NCBI GenBank assembly: GCA_036272815.1
Contig: DATAYA010000109.1
Span: 1-23,375, forward strand
DNA from: DATAYA01 sp036272815
Lineage (GTDB): Bacteria > Pseudomonadota > Alphaproteobacteria > Acetobacterales > Acetobacteraceae
Length of the DNA stretch: 23,375 bases
Direction: 5' to 3'
This document shows, piece by piece, positions 1 to 7,026 of the stretch (its first letter is position 1; each line of letters begins with the position of its first letter). The notes under the pieces are model-generated. The model saw only the letters and a list, made by a program, of their open reading frames with translations. It was not told where the DNA came from and ran no database searches. A program made the position numbers and the translations under genes.

Positions 1-2
1 CC

Positions 3-855
3 GGGCTGCGTCCCGCAAATCCGCTGCCCGGCGGCGGGCGCAATGCCGTGCTCGGCGGCGTCGCCGGCGGCCTGATGGCTCTCGCCGCGATCTTCTATGC
101 CCTGTTCGCGACGGGCCACTTCACGACGCGGCTGTTCGTCGACCTGGTCACCGCGGTCGCGGTCGGGCTGCCGGTCATCTATTTCGTCGTGATCCTGCGC
201 CGCCCGAAAGTGACCGATGTCGAGCGGTCGCGGCTGAAGGCCTATGCGTGCCTGTTCGTCGCCTCCGTGTTCTTCTGGGTGCTCGACGAGCAGGGGGGCA
301 GCGTGCTGGCGCAGTTCGCCGACCAGCGCACGCAGCTCGGGGTTGGCGGCTTCATGATCCCGTCCTCCTGGTTCGCCTCGCTGAACCCGATCGCGACGAT
401 CATTCTCGCGCCGACCTTCGCCGCGATCTGGATCCGGCTGGGCGAGCGGCAGCCCTGGACGCCGGTGAAGTTCTCGGCCGGGCTGGTACTGGGCCGGCCT
501 GTCCTTCATGCTGATGGCGCTCCCTGCCCTGCTCTAGGGCCCGCAGGTCAAGGCCAGCCCGCTCTGGCTCGTGCTCAGCTATTTCGTGGTGATTGCGGGC
601 TCGATGTGCCTCTCGCCGGTCGGGCTGTCGGCCACCACCAAGCTCGCACCGGAAGCCTTCGCAGCCCAGCTCATGAGCCTGTGGCTGATGTCGGACGCGG
701 CGGCGCAGGGGATCAACGCGCAACTGGTGGGCTATTATTCGGCCCGCAACGAGATCGCCTATTTCGTCGGCGTCGGCAGCGTCGTGGTGCTGGTGGGACT
801 CGTCTTCCGCATGATCGCGCCGCGCATTCACGCCGCGATGCTGGGCGTGAACTGA
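3..855 (+). pseudogene. POT/PTR-family proton-dependent oligopeptide transporter, 3' remnant with frameshift and stop
   Basis: The 5' end lies outside the window; the frame is already open at base 3. The product matches the C-terminal half of POT (PTR2) peptide/H+ symporters: hydrophobic helices, then FFWVLDEQGGS, IPSSWFASLNP and LAPTFAAIWIRL, which correspond to the FEQ, SWFQSLNP and LAP blocks of the family. The frame breaks in a GGG run at 491-493. Up to 491 the protein reads in the frame of base 3; from 493 the continuation GLSFMLMALPALL is in the +1 frame. That frame then meets TAG at 535-537 and continues as GPQVKASPLWLVLSYFVVIAG to a TGA at 853-855. One inserted base plus one nonsense codon therefore separate two recognisable halves. 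A single sequencing error could explain the shift but not the stop. An intact protein would import di- and tripeptides, which fits the amino-acid oxidase and amidase downstream. Family call is firm; inactivity is inferred. Confidence 0.78.
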
Positions 856-880
856 CCACCAGGGGGCGGGGAGCAGCCGC

Positions 881-1996
881 ATGCGTGTCGTCGTCGTGGG
901 TGCCGGCGTGCTCGGTGCCAGTGCCGCCTATCACCTGGCCCTGGCCGGGGTCCGGACGATCGTCGTCGACCGCGCGCATGAGGGACGCGCGACCGCGGCC
1001 GGTGCCGGCATCATCTGTCCCTGGTCGTCGCGCGTCGAGGACCCGGACTGGTATCGGCTGTCCGCCGCCGGCGCGCGGCATTATCCCGAACTCGCGGCAC
1101 GGCTGCGGCAGGACGGGGAAAGCGCGTTCGGCTATCGTCGCGTCGGCGCGCTCGCGACGGCGGCGCATGCCGCGGACCTGGACGAGATCGAGCAGCGGGT
1201 CCGGCGGCTCCGGGAGGCGGCTCCGGAAGTGGGCGAGGTCACCCGCCTGTCGCCGGCAGCGGCACGGGCGCTGTTCCCGCCGCTGCGCGACGATCTGGCG
1301 GCGGTCCACATCGCCGGGGCCGCGCGGGTGGATGGGCGGCTGCTGGCGGCGGCGATGCTCCGGGGCGCGCAGAAGCACGGGGCGGAGCTGCATCACGCCA
1401 CGGCGGAGCTGGTCGGCTCGCCCGGCCGGATCACCGGCGTCCGCGCCGACGGCCGCGCGGTCGAGGCCGACGCGGTGATCGTCGCGGGCGGTGCCTGGGC
1501 GCCCGCGCTTCTGGCGAGCATCGGCGTGCGCCTCGCGGTCGAGCCGCAGCGCGGCCAGATCACCCATATCCGCCTGCCCGGCACGGACACCGCCGCGTGG
1601 CCGGTGGTGCTGCCGCCCAGCAGCCATTACCTGCTGGCATTCGACGATCAGCGCGTCGTCGTGGGCGCGACACGGGAGACCGGATCGGGCTTCGACTACC
1701 GGGTCACGGCGGCCGGACAGGCGGAGGTGCTCGCCGAGGCGCTGGCCGTGGCGCCGGGCCTGGGTGGCGGGTCGATCATCGAGACCCGGATCGGCTTCCG
1801 GCCGGTCGGCCCGGACATCCGGCCGCTGCTCGGCGCCGTGCCCGGGTTCGACGGGCTGCTGGTCGGCAACGGGCTCGGGGCGGGCGGGCTGACGATGGGT
1901 CCCTATGCCGGGCGGCTGCTGGCGCAGATGGCGCGCGGCGAGCGCCCGGAGATCGACCCGGCACCCTATGATCCGTGGCGACGGGGCGGCGCCTGA
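881..1996 (+). CDS. FAD-dependent oxidoreductase, D-amino acid/glycine oxidase (DAO) family
   Basis: The 371-residue protein opens with a Rossmann dinucleotide-binding motif (VVVGAGVLGASAAYHLA, about residues 4-20), followed by an acidic/basic strand end (VVDR) and AGAGIICPW, the pattern of DadA/ThiO/sarcosine-oxidase type flavoproteins. The C-terminal part has RIGFRPVGPDIRPLLG and then GNGLGAGGLTMGPYAG, the conserved FAD-contacting end of the DAO fold. These enzymes oxidise amino acids or N-substituted glycines to imino acids using FAD; the exact substrate cannot be read here. The length is normal and no signal peptide is seen, so it should be cytoplasmic. The ATG at 881 is preceded by GCGGGGAG (866-873), a usable ribosome site. 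It begins 25 bases after the broken peptide transporter and may have been co-transcribed with it to degrade imported amino acids. Confidence 0.85.
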   Translation: MRVVVVGAGVLGASAAYHLALAGVRTIVVDRAHEGRATAAGAGIICPWSSRVEDPDWYRLSAAGARHYPELAARLRQDGESAFGYRRVGALATAAHAADLDEIEQRVRRLREAAPEVGEVTRLSPAAARALFPPLRDDLAAVHIAGAARVDGRLLAAAMLRGAQKHGAELHHATAELVGSPGRITGVRADGRAVEADAVIVAGGAWAPALLASIGVRLAVEPQRGQITHIRLPGTDTAAWPVVLPPSSHYLLAFDDQRVVVGATRETGSGFDYRVTAAGQAEVLAEALAVAPGLGGGSIIETRIGFRPVGPDIRPLLGAVPGFDGLLVGNGLGAGGLTMGPYAGRLLAQMARGERPEIDPAPYDPWRRGGA

Positions 1997-2045
1997 TCCC
2001 GGCCCCGCGATATCGCCTGTCCACGATGCGCGCCATTCTGCGATG

Positions 2046-2064
2046 ATCGGCATTCTGCGCCGAT
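2046..2064. promoter_or_regulatory. Small inverted repeat between oxidase and amidase genes
   Basis: ATCGGC (2046-2051) and GCCGAT (2059-2064) are exact inverted repeats around a 7-nt loop. The arm region overlaps a direct repeat, CATTCTGCG, at 2034-2042 and again at 2051-2059 (17-bp period). It sits about 30 bases ahead of the amidase start. It could be a regulator site or a minor RNA hairpin; there is no T-tract, so it does not look like an intrinsic terminator. Confidence 0.25.
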
Positions 2065-2092
2065 AGCGGGGCAGACCGCAGCGGGGACCGGC

Positions 2093-3760
2093 ATGGCGAC
2101 GCCCACCATCTTTTCTTCTGACACGATCGCGGCCGGCGAGGCCCTCGTCGGAGTGGCGTATTCGGCTGCCGAACGCGCGCTGATGCTGGACAATCTCGAC
2201 AGCCAGATCGCCGCGGCGCAGGCACGCCGCGCGCTGGTCCTGCCCAACGACGCGCCGATGGCGAGCCGCTTCGACCCAAGGCTGCCCGACTTCCCGGCGC
2301 TGCCGCCGCAGCACCCGATCCGCCCCTCGGACGCCGAGCCCGGCCCCCTGCCCGCCCGCGACGAGGACATCGCCTTCGCCCCGATCTGCCGGCTCGGGCC
2401 ATGGATCGCCCGTGGCGACCTCGCCAGCCGGCGGCTGACCGAGATCTACCTGGCGCGCATCGCCGAGCATGCCGGCGGCCTCGAATGCTTCATCACCGTG
2501 ACCGCGGAGCTTGCCCGCGCGCAGGCGGATGCGGCCGACGCGCAGCTGCGGGCCGGCCGCAGGCTGGGACCGCTGCACGGCATCCCGTACGGGCTCAAGG
2601 ACCTGTTCGACACCGCCGGCATCCGCACGAGCTGGGGGGCGATGCCGTTCAACGACCGGGTGCCGGACCGCGATGCGCGGGTGGTGGAGCTGCTGCGTGC
2701 GGCGGGCGCGGTGCTGCTCGGCAAGACCGCGGTGGGCGCACTCGCCTTCGGTGACGTCTGGTTCGGCGGAAAGGCCCGCAATCCGTGGAACCCGGAGGAG
2801 GGATCGAGCGGGTCGAGCGCGGGCTCGGCCGCCGCCGTCGCCGCCGGCCTGTGCGGATTTGCGGTCGGCACCGAGACGCTGGGCTCGATCACCGCACCCT
2901 CGCAGCGCTGTGGCACGACGGGGCTTCGGCCGACCTATGGCCGCGTCAGCCGGACCGGCGCGATGGCGTTGTGCTGGTCGCTCGACAAGGTGGGGCCGAT
3001 CGCGCGCTCGGTCGAGGATTGCGCGCTGGTGCTGGCGGCGATCAACGGCGCCGATCCGGCCGATCGCGGCTCGATCGCCGCGCCGTTCAATTTCGACGCG
3101 ACGGCCGGCCTCGACGGGATGCGGCTGGGCTATCTGCCGGACGCCTTCGCCGACGCGGGCGCGAATGCGGTCGATCATGCGTCGCTCGATGCCGCGCGGA
3201 CCCTCGGGATCGAGGTGGTGCCGGCGGCCCTCCCCGACCTGCCCTATGGCTCGCTGATGGCGATCCTGCAGGCGGAGGCGGCGGCCGCGTTCGAGGAGCT
3301 GACGCTGAGCGGCCGCGACGACATGCTGGTGCGGCAGGACAAGGGGGCGTGGCCGAATGCCTTCCGCCGCGCACGGTTCCTGTCGGCGGTGGACCACGTC
3401 CAGGCGGACCGGCTGCGCTACCGGGTGATGCAGGCGCTCGACTTGCTGTTCCGCGAGGTGGATGCGCTGATCGGGCCGTTCATGACCGGGCCGATGCTGG
3501 TCGCGAGCAACTTCACCGGCCACCCCTGCCTGCATCTGCGGGCCGGGTTCATCCGGACGGCGACGCGGCCGGACCGGACGTTGCTGCGCGGCGCGCCGGC
3601 GCCGGCCGGCGAGGCGGCGGCGGACGGGCCGCAATTCGAGGTGCCGCAGGGCATCTCGCTCTGGGGCCGGCTGTTCGACGAGGGGCGGCTGTGCCGTCTC
3701 GGAATGGCGCTGGAGGCGGCGCTCGGGGTGGCGGAGCGGCGGCCGGAGCTGCCCCGATGA
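2093..3760 (+). CDS. Amidase signature (AS) family hydrolase
   Basis: The 555-residue protein contains the amidase signature: HGIPYGLKDLFD with the catalytic Lys169, then a Gly/Ser-rich loop in which Ser241 fits the cis-Ser position, and Ser265 (TLGSITAPS) as nucleophile, followed by GTTGLRPTYGRVSR. The Ser-Ser spacing of 24 residues is that of fatty-acid amide hydrolase and other AS enzymes. The family cleaves carboxylic amides to acid plus ammonia or amine; GatA is a relative, but no GatB/GatC gene is nearby, so a catabolic amidase is more likely. About 150 residues precede the catalytic Lys, roughly 80 more than in compact members, and this region is Pro-rich around residues 60-90. No signal peptide is evident. 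ATG 2093 follows GGGGAC (about 2080-2085). The gap to the oxidase is 96 bases, so joint transcription is plausible. Confidence 0.87.
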   Translation: MATPTIFSSDTIAAGEALVGVAYSAAERALMLDNLDSQIAAAQARRALVLPNDAPMASRFDPRLPDFPALPPQHPIRPSDAEPGPLPARDEDIAFAPICRLGPWIARGDLASRRLTEIYLARIAEHAGGLECFITVTAELARAQADAADAQLRAGRRLGPLHGIPYGLKDLFDTAGIRTSWGAMPFNDRVPDRDARVVELLRAAGAVLLGKTAVGALAFGDVWFGGKARNPWNPEEGSSGSSAGSAAAVAAGLCGFAVGTETLGSITAPSQRCGTTGLRPTYGRVSRTGAMALCWSLDKVGPIARSVEDCALVLAAINGADPADRGSIAAPFNFDATAGLDGMRLGYLPDAFADAGANAVDHASLDAARTLGIEVVPAALPDLPYGSLMAILQAEAAAAFEELTLSGRDDMLVRQDKGAWPNAFRRARFLSAVDHVQADRLRYRVMQALDLLFREVDALIGPFMTGPMLVASNFTGHPCLHLRAGFIRTATRPDRTLLRGAPAPAGEAAADGPQFEVPQGISLWGRLFDEGRLCRLGMALEAALGVAERRPELPR

Positions 3761-3773
3761 GGCGGTGACCGCC
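3761..3773. promoter_or_regulatory. Palindrome GGCGGT-G-ACCGCC just after the amidase stop
   Basis: The thirteen bases immediately after the amidase TGA form a perfect interrupted palindrome with a one-base centre. A near-identical palindrome with a two-base centre lies at 16375-16388, upstream of the type I secretion genes. As RNA it could make only a five-pair hairpin. It may be a protein site, part of a weak terminator, or chance in GC-rich DNA. Confidence 0.25.
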
Positions 3774-3827
3774 CGCAGCCGCATGGCCTGGCACGCCGGC
3801 GCGCTCGGACGTGTGACCGACCGCCCT

Positions 3828-3845
3828 CCGCCGGCCATTCGGCGG
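3828..3845 (+). terminator. Possible stem-loop downstream of the amidase
   Basis: CCGCCG (3828-3833) and CGGCGG (3840-3845) form a six-pair GC stem with a 6-nt loop, 68 bases after the amidase stop and before the AT-rich promoter-like region of the next unit. There is no following T run, so any terminator role would be weak or Rho-assisted. The position between two units is the main argument. Confidence 0.25.
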
Positions 3846-3868
3846 CCCTGTATCGGCCACATCCCAAA

Positions 3869-3908
3869 TGCTAATCTTCGCGTTAAAGTGCTAATCTGCG
3901 TGTTAAAT
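3869..3908 (+). promoter_or_regulatory. Tandem 20-bp direct repeat in the promoter region of the lipoprotein-ATPase pair
   Basis: Unit 1 (3869-3888) reads TGCTAATCTTCGCGTTAAAG and unit 2 (3889-3908) reads TGCTAATCTGCGTGTTAAAT; they match at 17 of 20 positions and abut exactly. The patch is distinctly AT-rich in a very GC-rich neighbourhood and ends 32 bases before the lipoprotein ATG. A 20-bp period puts both copies on nearly the same DNA face, as in sites bound by response-regulator or tandem activator dimers. Each unit has CTAA and TTAA separated by 8 bp, close to but not the same as the CtrA pattern TTAA-N7-TTAA. A core promoter probably overlaps or follows it; I cannot assign -35 and -10 boxes with confidence. 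Confidence 0.6.
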
Positions 3909-3940
3909 CGTATGGGAGCGGGGCCGGGACGGGACATGCG

Positions 3941-4312
3941 ATGCGGGTGACGCTGATATTCGTGGTCTTCGGCGCGACCGCGACGCTGGGTGGCTGTGCG
4001 TGGCCACCCTCGTATGCGGTGTATCACCGCAAGTATGCGCGCGAGCCGGCCTATCAGCGCGAGCCTGTGAGGCTGCACGCGGACACCGCGATGGGTCCCG
4101 ACCTGCCGCTCCCCGTGCCGCCGCAGCCGCCGGTACGAACGACGGAGGTTGCCTGCGCGCGGGCGCATCTCTCGGAGGCTCGACAGCGCCAGCTCTTCGA
4201 GCAGTTCGCAGATCTGGAGAAGAGCAAGCAGCGAGGCGACACGCCCGCCACCGTCGCCCCGTCCGCCTCGAGCGCCACCGCCGGGCCGCCGCCGTGCGGC
4301 TCTCCCCCGTGA
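3941..4312 (+). CDS. Small predicted lipoprotein with LSEA..R.LFEQF motif
   Basis: The 123-residue product begins with a short positive end and a hydrophobic stretch (LIFVVFGATATLGGC) ending in a lipobox, LGGC, with Cys19 as lipidation site, so it should be exported and anchored to a membrane. The mature part has Tyr/Arg-rich repeats (AVYHRKYAREPAYQREP, residues 26-42), a Pro-rich segment (54-66), then LSEARQRQLFEQF (77-89) and a low-complexity Ala/Pro/Ser tail. The LSEA segment resembles LSDAQKRALFDKY in the tail of the ATPase encoded next. GGGAGCGGGG (about 3914-3923) is a distant possible ribosome site. The stop overlaps the ribosome site of the ATPase gene, indicating coupling. I do not recognise the family; a role as envelope partner of the ATPase is inferred from synteny and the shared motif. 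Confidence 0.72.
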   Translation: MRVTLIFVVFGATATLGGCAWPPSYAVYHRKYAREPAYQREPVRLHADTAMGPDLPLPVPPQPPVRTTEVACARAHLSEARQRQLFEQFADLEKSKQRGDTPATVAPSASSATAGPPPCGSPP

Positions 4313-4322
4313 GGCGGCCGCA

Positions 4323-5699
4323 GTGACGACACGCACACAGCACCCGGACATCATCCCGCTCGACTCGCAGCGTGAAGCGGCGGCCGCACTCGCGCGTGCG
4401 ATCCGTGACCGGCATCCCTTCATGGCGCTGATCGGCGAGAGCGGCGTGGGCAAGACGGTCGTCCTCGACACAGCGCTTGCGGCCGTCGCAGACGAGGCGA
4501 TCCGGCCCGTCCTGGTGAGCAATCCGCGTACCGGCCCGCTTTCCCTCGGCAGCGTGCTGCAGCAGATCGCCGCAAACGGACCTGCGCCGCGGCCGTCCGC
4601 CGCGGAGGATGATGAGGTCGAGCGCGCCTACGCCATGCTGCACGCCCACGACGGCAGGCGGGTCCTGGTTGTCGTCGAAGGCGCCGACATGCTGGAGGCG
4701 AAGGCGCTTGCGTTCCTGCAATTCCTCCCCGGGCAGTCGGGCGTGCGCGCGTCGGACGTGCAGGTCCTGCTGGTCGGCCGGCCTGATCTGATGCGCCTGC
4801 TGGAAAGTGCCAGCCTCGGCCGGATGCGCGAGCAGCTCGCAGACCCGCTTGTCCTCGACCCGCTCCCCGATAACGAGGCCTGGCATTTCGCCGCCTGGCG
4901 CTGTCGCGAGCGGCTGGACGGCTTCGGTCCGCAGGTCCCGGACGAGGCGACGCTGGAGGCCCTGGTCTGGCATGGCGCAGGCGTGCCGGCGCGGATCGAC
5001 GCCCTGATCGAGCGGGTGGCGTCCCTGGCGCTGTTGCGCGGCGGCGTGGCGGCCGCGCTGGTCGCTGAAGCGGCGGGACCGCCGGCGAAGCATGGCGGCA
5101 AGCGCGTCCGTGCGTTCAGGTTTGCCGTCCCGCCTGCTCCTGTGCTCGACGGCCTGCCTGCCAGCGTCCGGCCTGAGGCGGAGGTCTCGGCGCGTCCTCC
5201 CGCCGCGACCGTGGACGGAGCGGCGGGCGCTCCGGGGAGCCGCACCCTCGGGTTTCTTGCCGGACTTTCCATCCTGGCGACCCTGGGGATCTGGATGTCC
5301 CTGGCAGGGCCGCACCCGCGTCCGGCCGCGCAGGCGCACGTGGCCTCCCCCCGGAGATCGGCGTCGGCGTCCCCGCACGCGGCGGCGCCGGTCCGCCTCG
5401 CCGCGACCGCTGCGGCGGCGCCGACGGCTCCCGCGGCGCCGACCGCGCCGACCGCGCCGGAACCGGCTGCCGCCAACGCGCCGCCGCCGCCCGCCGCGGT
5501 ACCCGACCCGGGCGGGCCGGATGCCGCGGCCAAGGGGTTGCAGGCGGATTTCTATGCATTTCTCGCCCGTGCGGGAACCGATACGCTGGCGCTGAGCGAC
5601 GCGCAGAAGCGAGCGCTGTTCGACAAATACCTGATCTGGCGGAGCAGCCAGGGCCGGACGGCCGCTGCGGTCAACGGGGCTGCCTCGGCCGCTCCGTGA
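4323..5699 (+). CDS. ExeA/GspA-like AAA ATPase with transmembrane segment and periplasmic-type tail
   Basis: The GTG at 4323 is chosen because GAGG (4311-4314) precedes it at proper spacing and homology starts just after (HPDIIPLDSQREAA); a longer upstream frame is Arg/Ser/Pro-rich and not protein-like. The 458-residue product has a Walker A GESGVGKT (38-45), then VLVVVEGADML (114-124) where relatives have a DEAQ-type Walker B, and VLLVGRPDLMRLL (148-160), the sensor-type strand of ExeA proteins. One membrane helix follows (about 309-327), then a long Ala/Pro linker and a tail with LSDAQKRALFDKYLIWR (424-440). This order (cytoplasmic ATPase, one helix, outer tail) is that of ExeA/GspA, which couples ATP use to envelope assembly of secretion or polysaccharide systems. 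Here Walker B carries Glu-Gly instead of Asp-Glu, so catalysis may be weakened. No other secretion gene is adjacent. Confidence 0.78.
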   Translation: MTTRTQHPDIIPLDSQREAAAALARAIRDRHPFMALIGESGVGKTVVLDTALAAVADEAIRPVLVSNPRTGPLSLGSVLQQIAANGPAPRPSAAEDDEVERAYAMLHAHDGRRVLVVVEGADMLEAKALAFLQFLPGQSGVRASDVQVLLVGRPDLMRLLESASLGRMREQLADPLVLDPLPDNEAWHFAAWRCRERLDGFGPQVPDEATLEALVWHGAGVPARIDALIERVASLALLRGGVAAALVAEAAGPPAKHGGKRVRAFRFAVPPAPVLDGLPASVRPEAEVSARPPAATVDGAAGAPGSRTLGFLAGLSILATLGIWMSLAGPHPRPAAQAHVASPRRSASASPHAAAPVRLAATAAAAPTAPAAPTAPTAPEPAAANAPPPPAAVPDPGGPDAAAKGLQADFYAFLARAGTDTLALSDAQKRALFDKYLIWRSSQGRTAAAVNGAASAAP

Positions 5700-5861
5700 T
5701 GTGACGTGTCCCGTTGCTTTTGCCGGTCGGCCCGGTGCGGCTCGAATCGACGACCCCAAGATAGAAGTTCTGCTCGTCCGGCATTTTTGTAGTGCGGGTG
5801 CGACGCCGCCGGGTCGATGAGCGGCACATTTGTAACAGCGCCACCTGCGGCGCGCCCGACC

Positions 5862-5873
5862 CGAAACGTTTTG
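5862..5873. promoter_or_regulatory. Candidate LacI-family operator O1
   Basis: CGAAACGTTTTG contains a perfect AAACGTTT palindrome centred on CpG, the usual core of LacI/GalR-family operators. It lies just upstream of the -35 box of the lacI promoter candidate. Its centre is 52 bp (about five helical turns) from the centre of the second candidate operator, compatible with looping or paired occupancy by the repressor encoded immediately downstream. Confidence 0.5.
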
Positions 5874-5874
5874 A

Positions 5875-5903
5875 TTGACGCAGACCATGCCGTGCCGTAT
5901 TCG
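5875..5903 (+). promoter_or_regulatory. Sigma70-type promoter for the lacI-sugar operon
   Basis: TTGACG (5875-5880) and TATTCG (5898-5903) are separated by exactly 17 bp and resemble the consensus -35 and -10 hexamers. Transcription would begin near 5910, inside or just before the second operator candidate and about 30 bases before the lacI ATG. The surrounding 5700-5940 region is AT-richer than the coding DNA. Nothing else in the 241-bp gap looks like a gene. Confidence 0.55.
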
Positions 5904-5912
5904 CGCAGGTAA

Positions 5913-5926
5913 CCAAAACGATTGGG
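5913..5926. promoter_or_regulatory. Candidate LacI-family operator O2
   Basis: CCAAAACGATTGGG is an imperfect palindrome centred on CpG at 5919-5920 (five of seven pairs match). Its core resembles O1 at 5862-5873. It overlaps the predicted transcription start and reaches the ribosome site GGGAGCG (5924-5930), a position from which bound repressor would block initiation. Negative autoregulation of the lacI gene is therefore likely. Confidence 0.5.
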
Positions 5927-5940
5927 AGCGAAACGCCCGC

Positions 5941-7026
5941 ATGTCGCTGCGCCGGATCGCCACCTCGCTTGGCGTCTCGGTCACCACCGTCTCGCGCGCG
6001 CTCGCCGGTTACCCGGACGTGGCGTCGGCCACCCGCACCCGCATCGCGGCCGAGGCGCGCCGGATCGACTATCGGCCCAACCAGGTGGCGCGCCGACTGC
6101 GCAGCGGGCGCAGCGGCACGATCGGACTGGTGGTGCCGGCCGAGCCGGGCAGCTTCGACCTCTTCTTCCTTGCCCTGATCGGCGCGATCGGCCCGCTGCT
6201 CGCGCGCCAGGGCCTGGACCTGGTGATGATGGGCGCGCCGGGTGGCGCGGCCGAGGCCGCCGCCTACCGCCATCTCGTCGAACAGCACCGCGTCGATGGC
6301 CTGATCGTTGCCCGCACCCGCAGGCACGACGCGCGCATCCGGCTGCTGCTCGACCGCGGCATCCCGTTCGTCACGCACGGCCGCACCGAGACCGCGCGGC
6401 CCTATGCCCATCTCGACATCGACGGCGAGCAGGCGTTTCGGGAGGCGACCGAACGACTGCTCGGCTTCGGCCATGCGCAAATCGCGCTGCTCAACGCGCC
6501 GCCGGTCTACATGTTCGCCCGTCATCGCGCCGCCGGCTGGCGCGCCGCATTGGCCGCCGCCGGCACCGCCCCCGGCCCCGCCCTGCACGCCGAGCCGACC
6601 GAGGAGAACGGCGATCGCCTGATGAGCGCCCTGCTCGCGCGTCGTGATCCGCCAACGGCGGTGCTGTGCGTCACGGACCGCATGGCGGTGGGCGCACTGC
6701 ACGCGATCGCGTCCGCCGGTCTGCGTGCCGGACGTGACATCTCGCTGATCGGCTACGACGACCTGCCGATCGCCCGCTACACCGACCCGCCGCTCACCAC
6801 GCTCGAACAGCCGATCGAGCAGATGGCACGGCGCATGGTCGAGATGCTGGTGGCACAGCTCGACGGCGCACCGGCCGCGGGGCTGAACGAGGTGTGGCCG
6901 GCGCGGCTGATCGCGCGGCGCTCCGACGGGCCGGCGCCGCCAGCCAGAACGTCCACGCTGAGGATCACGCCAAGGGCCACGGCAAAGGGAGGACACGAGG
7001 ATGCGAGCATCGTGGATCGCGCTTAG
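5941..7026 (+). CDS. LacI/GalR-family transcriptional repressor
   Basis: The 361-residue protein starts at ATG 5941, where the helix-turn-helix begins: LRRIATSLGVSVTTVSRAL, followed by the hinge-helix part NQVARRLRSG (about residues 47-56) and the first strand of a periplasmic-binding-protein-like sensor domain (TIGLVVP). Sensor hallmarks include VDGLIVA, VTHGRT, LDIDGEQAF, PTAVLCVTDRMAVGAL and SLIGYDDLPIARYTDPPLTTLEQP, which give a complete GalR-type ligand domain. A short in-frame extension upstream of 5941 is not protein-like and would run through the promoter. The last 26 bases overlap the solute-binding-protein gene, so the regulator is the first gene of its own target operon. The ligand is presumably the imported sugar or a derivative. 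Paired CpG-centred palindromes upstream fit autoregulation. Confidence 0.93.
   Translation: MSLRRIATSLGVSVTTVSRALAGYPDVASATRTRIAAEARRIDYRPNQVARRLRSGRSGTIGLVVPAEPGSFDLFFLALIGAIGPLLARQGLDLVMMGAPGGAAEAAAYRHLVEQHRVDGLIVARTRRHDARIRLLLDRGIPFVTHGRTETARPYAHLDIDGEQAFREATERLLGFGHAQIALLNAPPVYMFARHRAAGWRAALAAAGTAPGPALHAEPTEENGDRLMSALLARRDPPTAVLCVTDRMAVGALHAIASAGLRAGRDISLIGYDDLPIARYTDPPLTTLEQPIEQMARRMVEMLVAQLDGAPAAGLNEVWPARLIARRSDGPAPPARTSTLRITPRATAKGGHEDASIVDRA

Noticed and set aside
48..1478. A 476-residue + strand frame joining the peptide-transporter segment to Arg-rich sequence
   Set aside because: Only residues to about 491 are transporter-like; past the frameshift the frame is a shadow of the transporter remainder and of the oxidase gene.
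3869..3908. CtrA binding site interpretation of the direct repeats
   Set aside because: The spacing is CTAA-N8-TTAA instead of TTAA-N7-TTAA and the left half is CTAA; it is kept only as an unassigned repeat.
4149..4322. Upstream extension of the ATPase gene to 4149
   Set aside because: It would overlap the lipoprotein gene almost to its middle with a Ser/Arg/Pro-rich sequence; a GTG with a ribosome site at 4323 fits better.
713..4522. Very long reverse-strand open frame of over 1,200 codons opposite the oxidase, amidase and lipoprotein genes
   Set aside because: It is Arg/Pro/Ala-rich without any family motif and lies antisense to well-supported genes; GC-rich codon bias on the + strand produces such shadows.
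5745..5770. tRNA-like T-arm on the reverse strand (GATTCGAGCC near GGGGTCG)
   Set aside because: The stem bases around the TTCGAGC loop do not pair, and no acceptor, D or anticodon arms can be drawn; probably chance.
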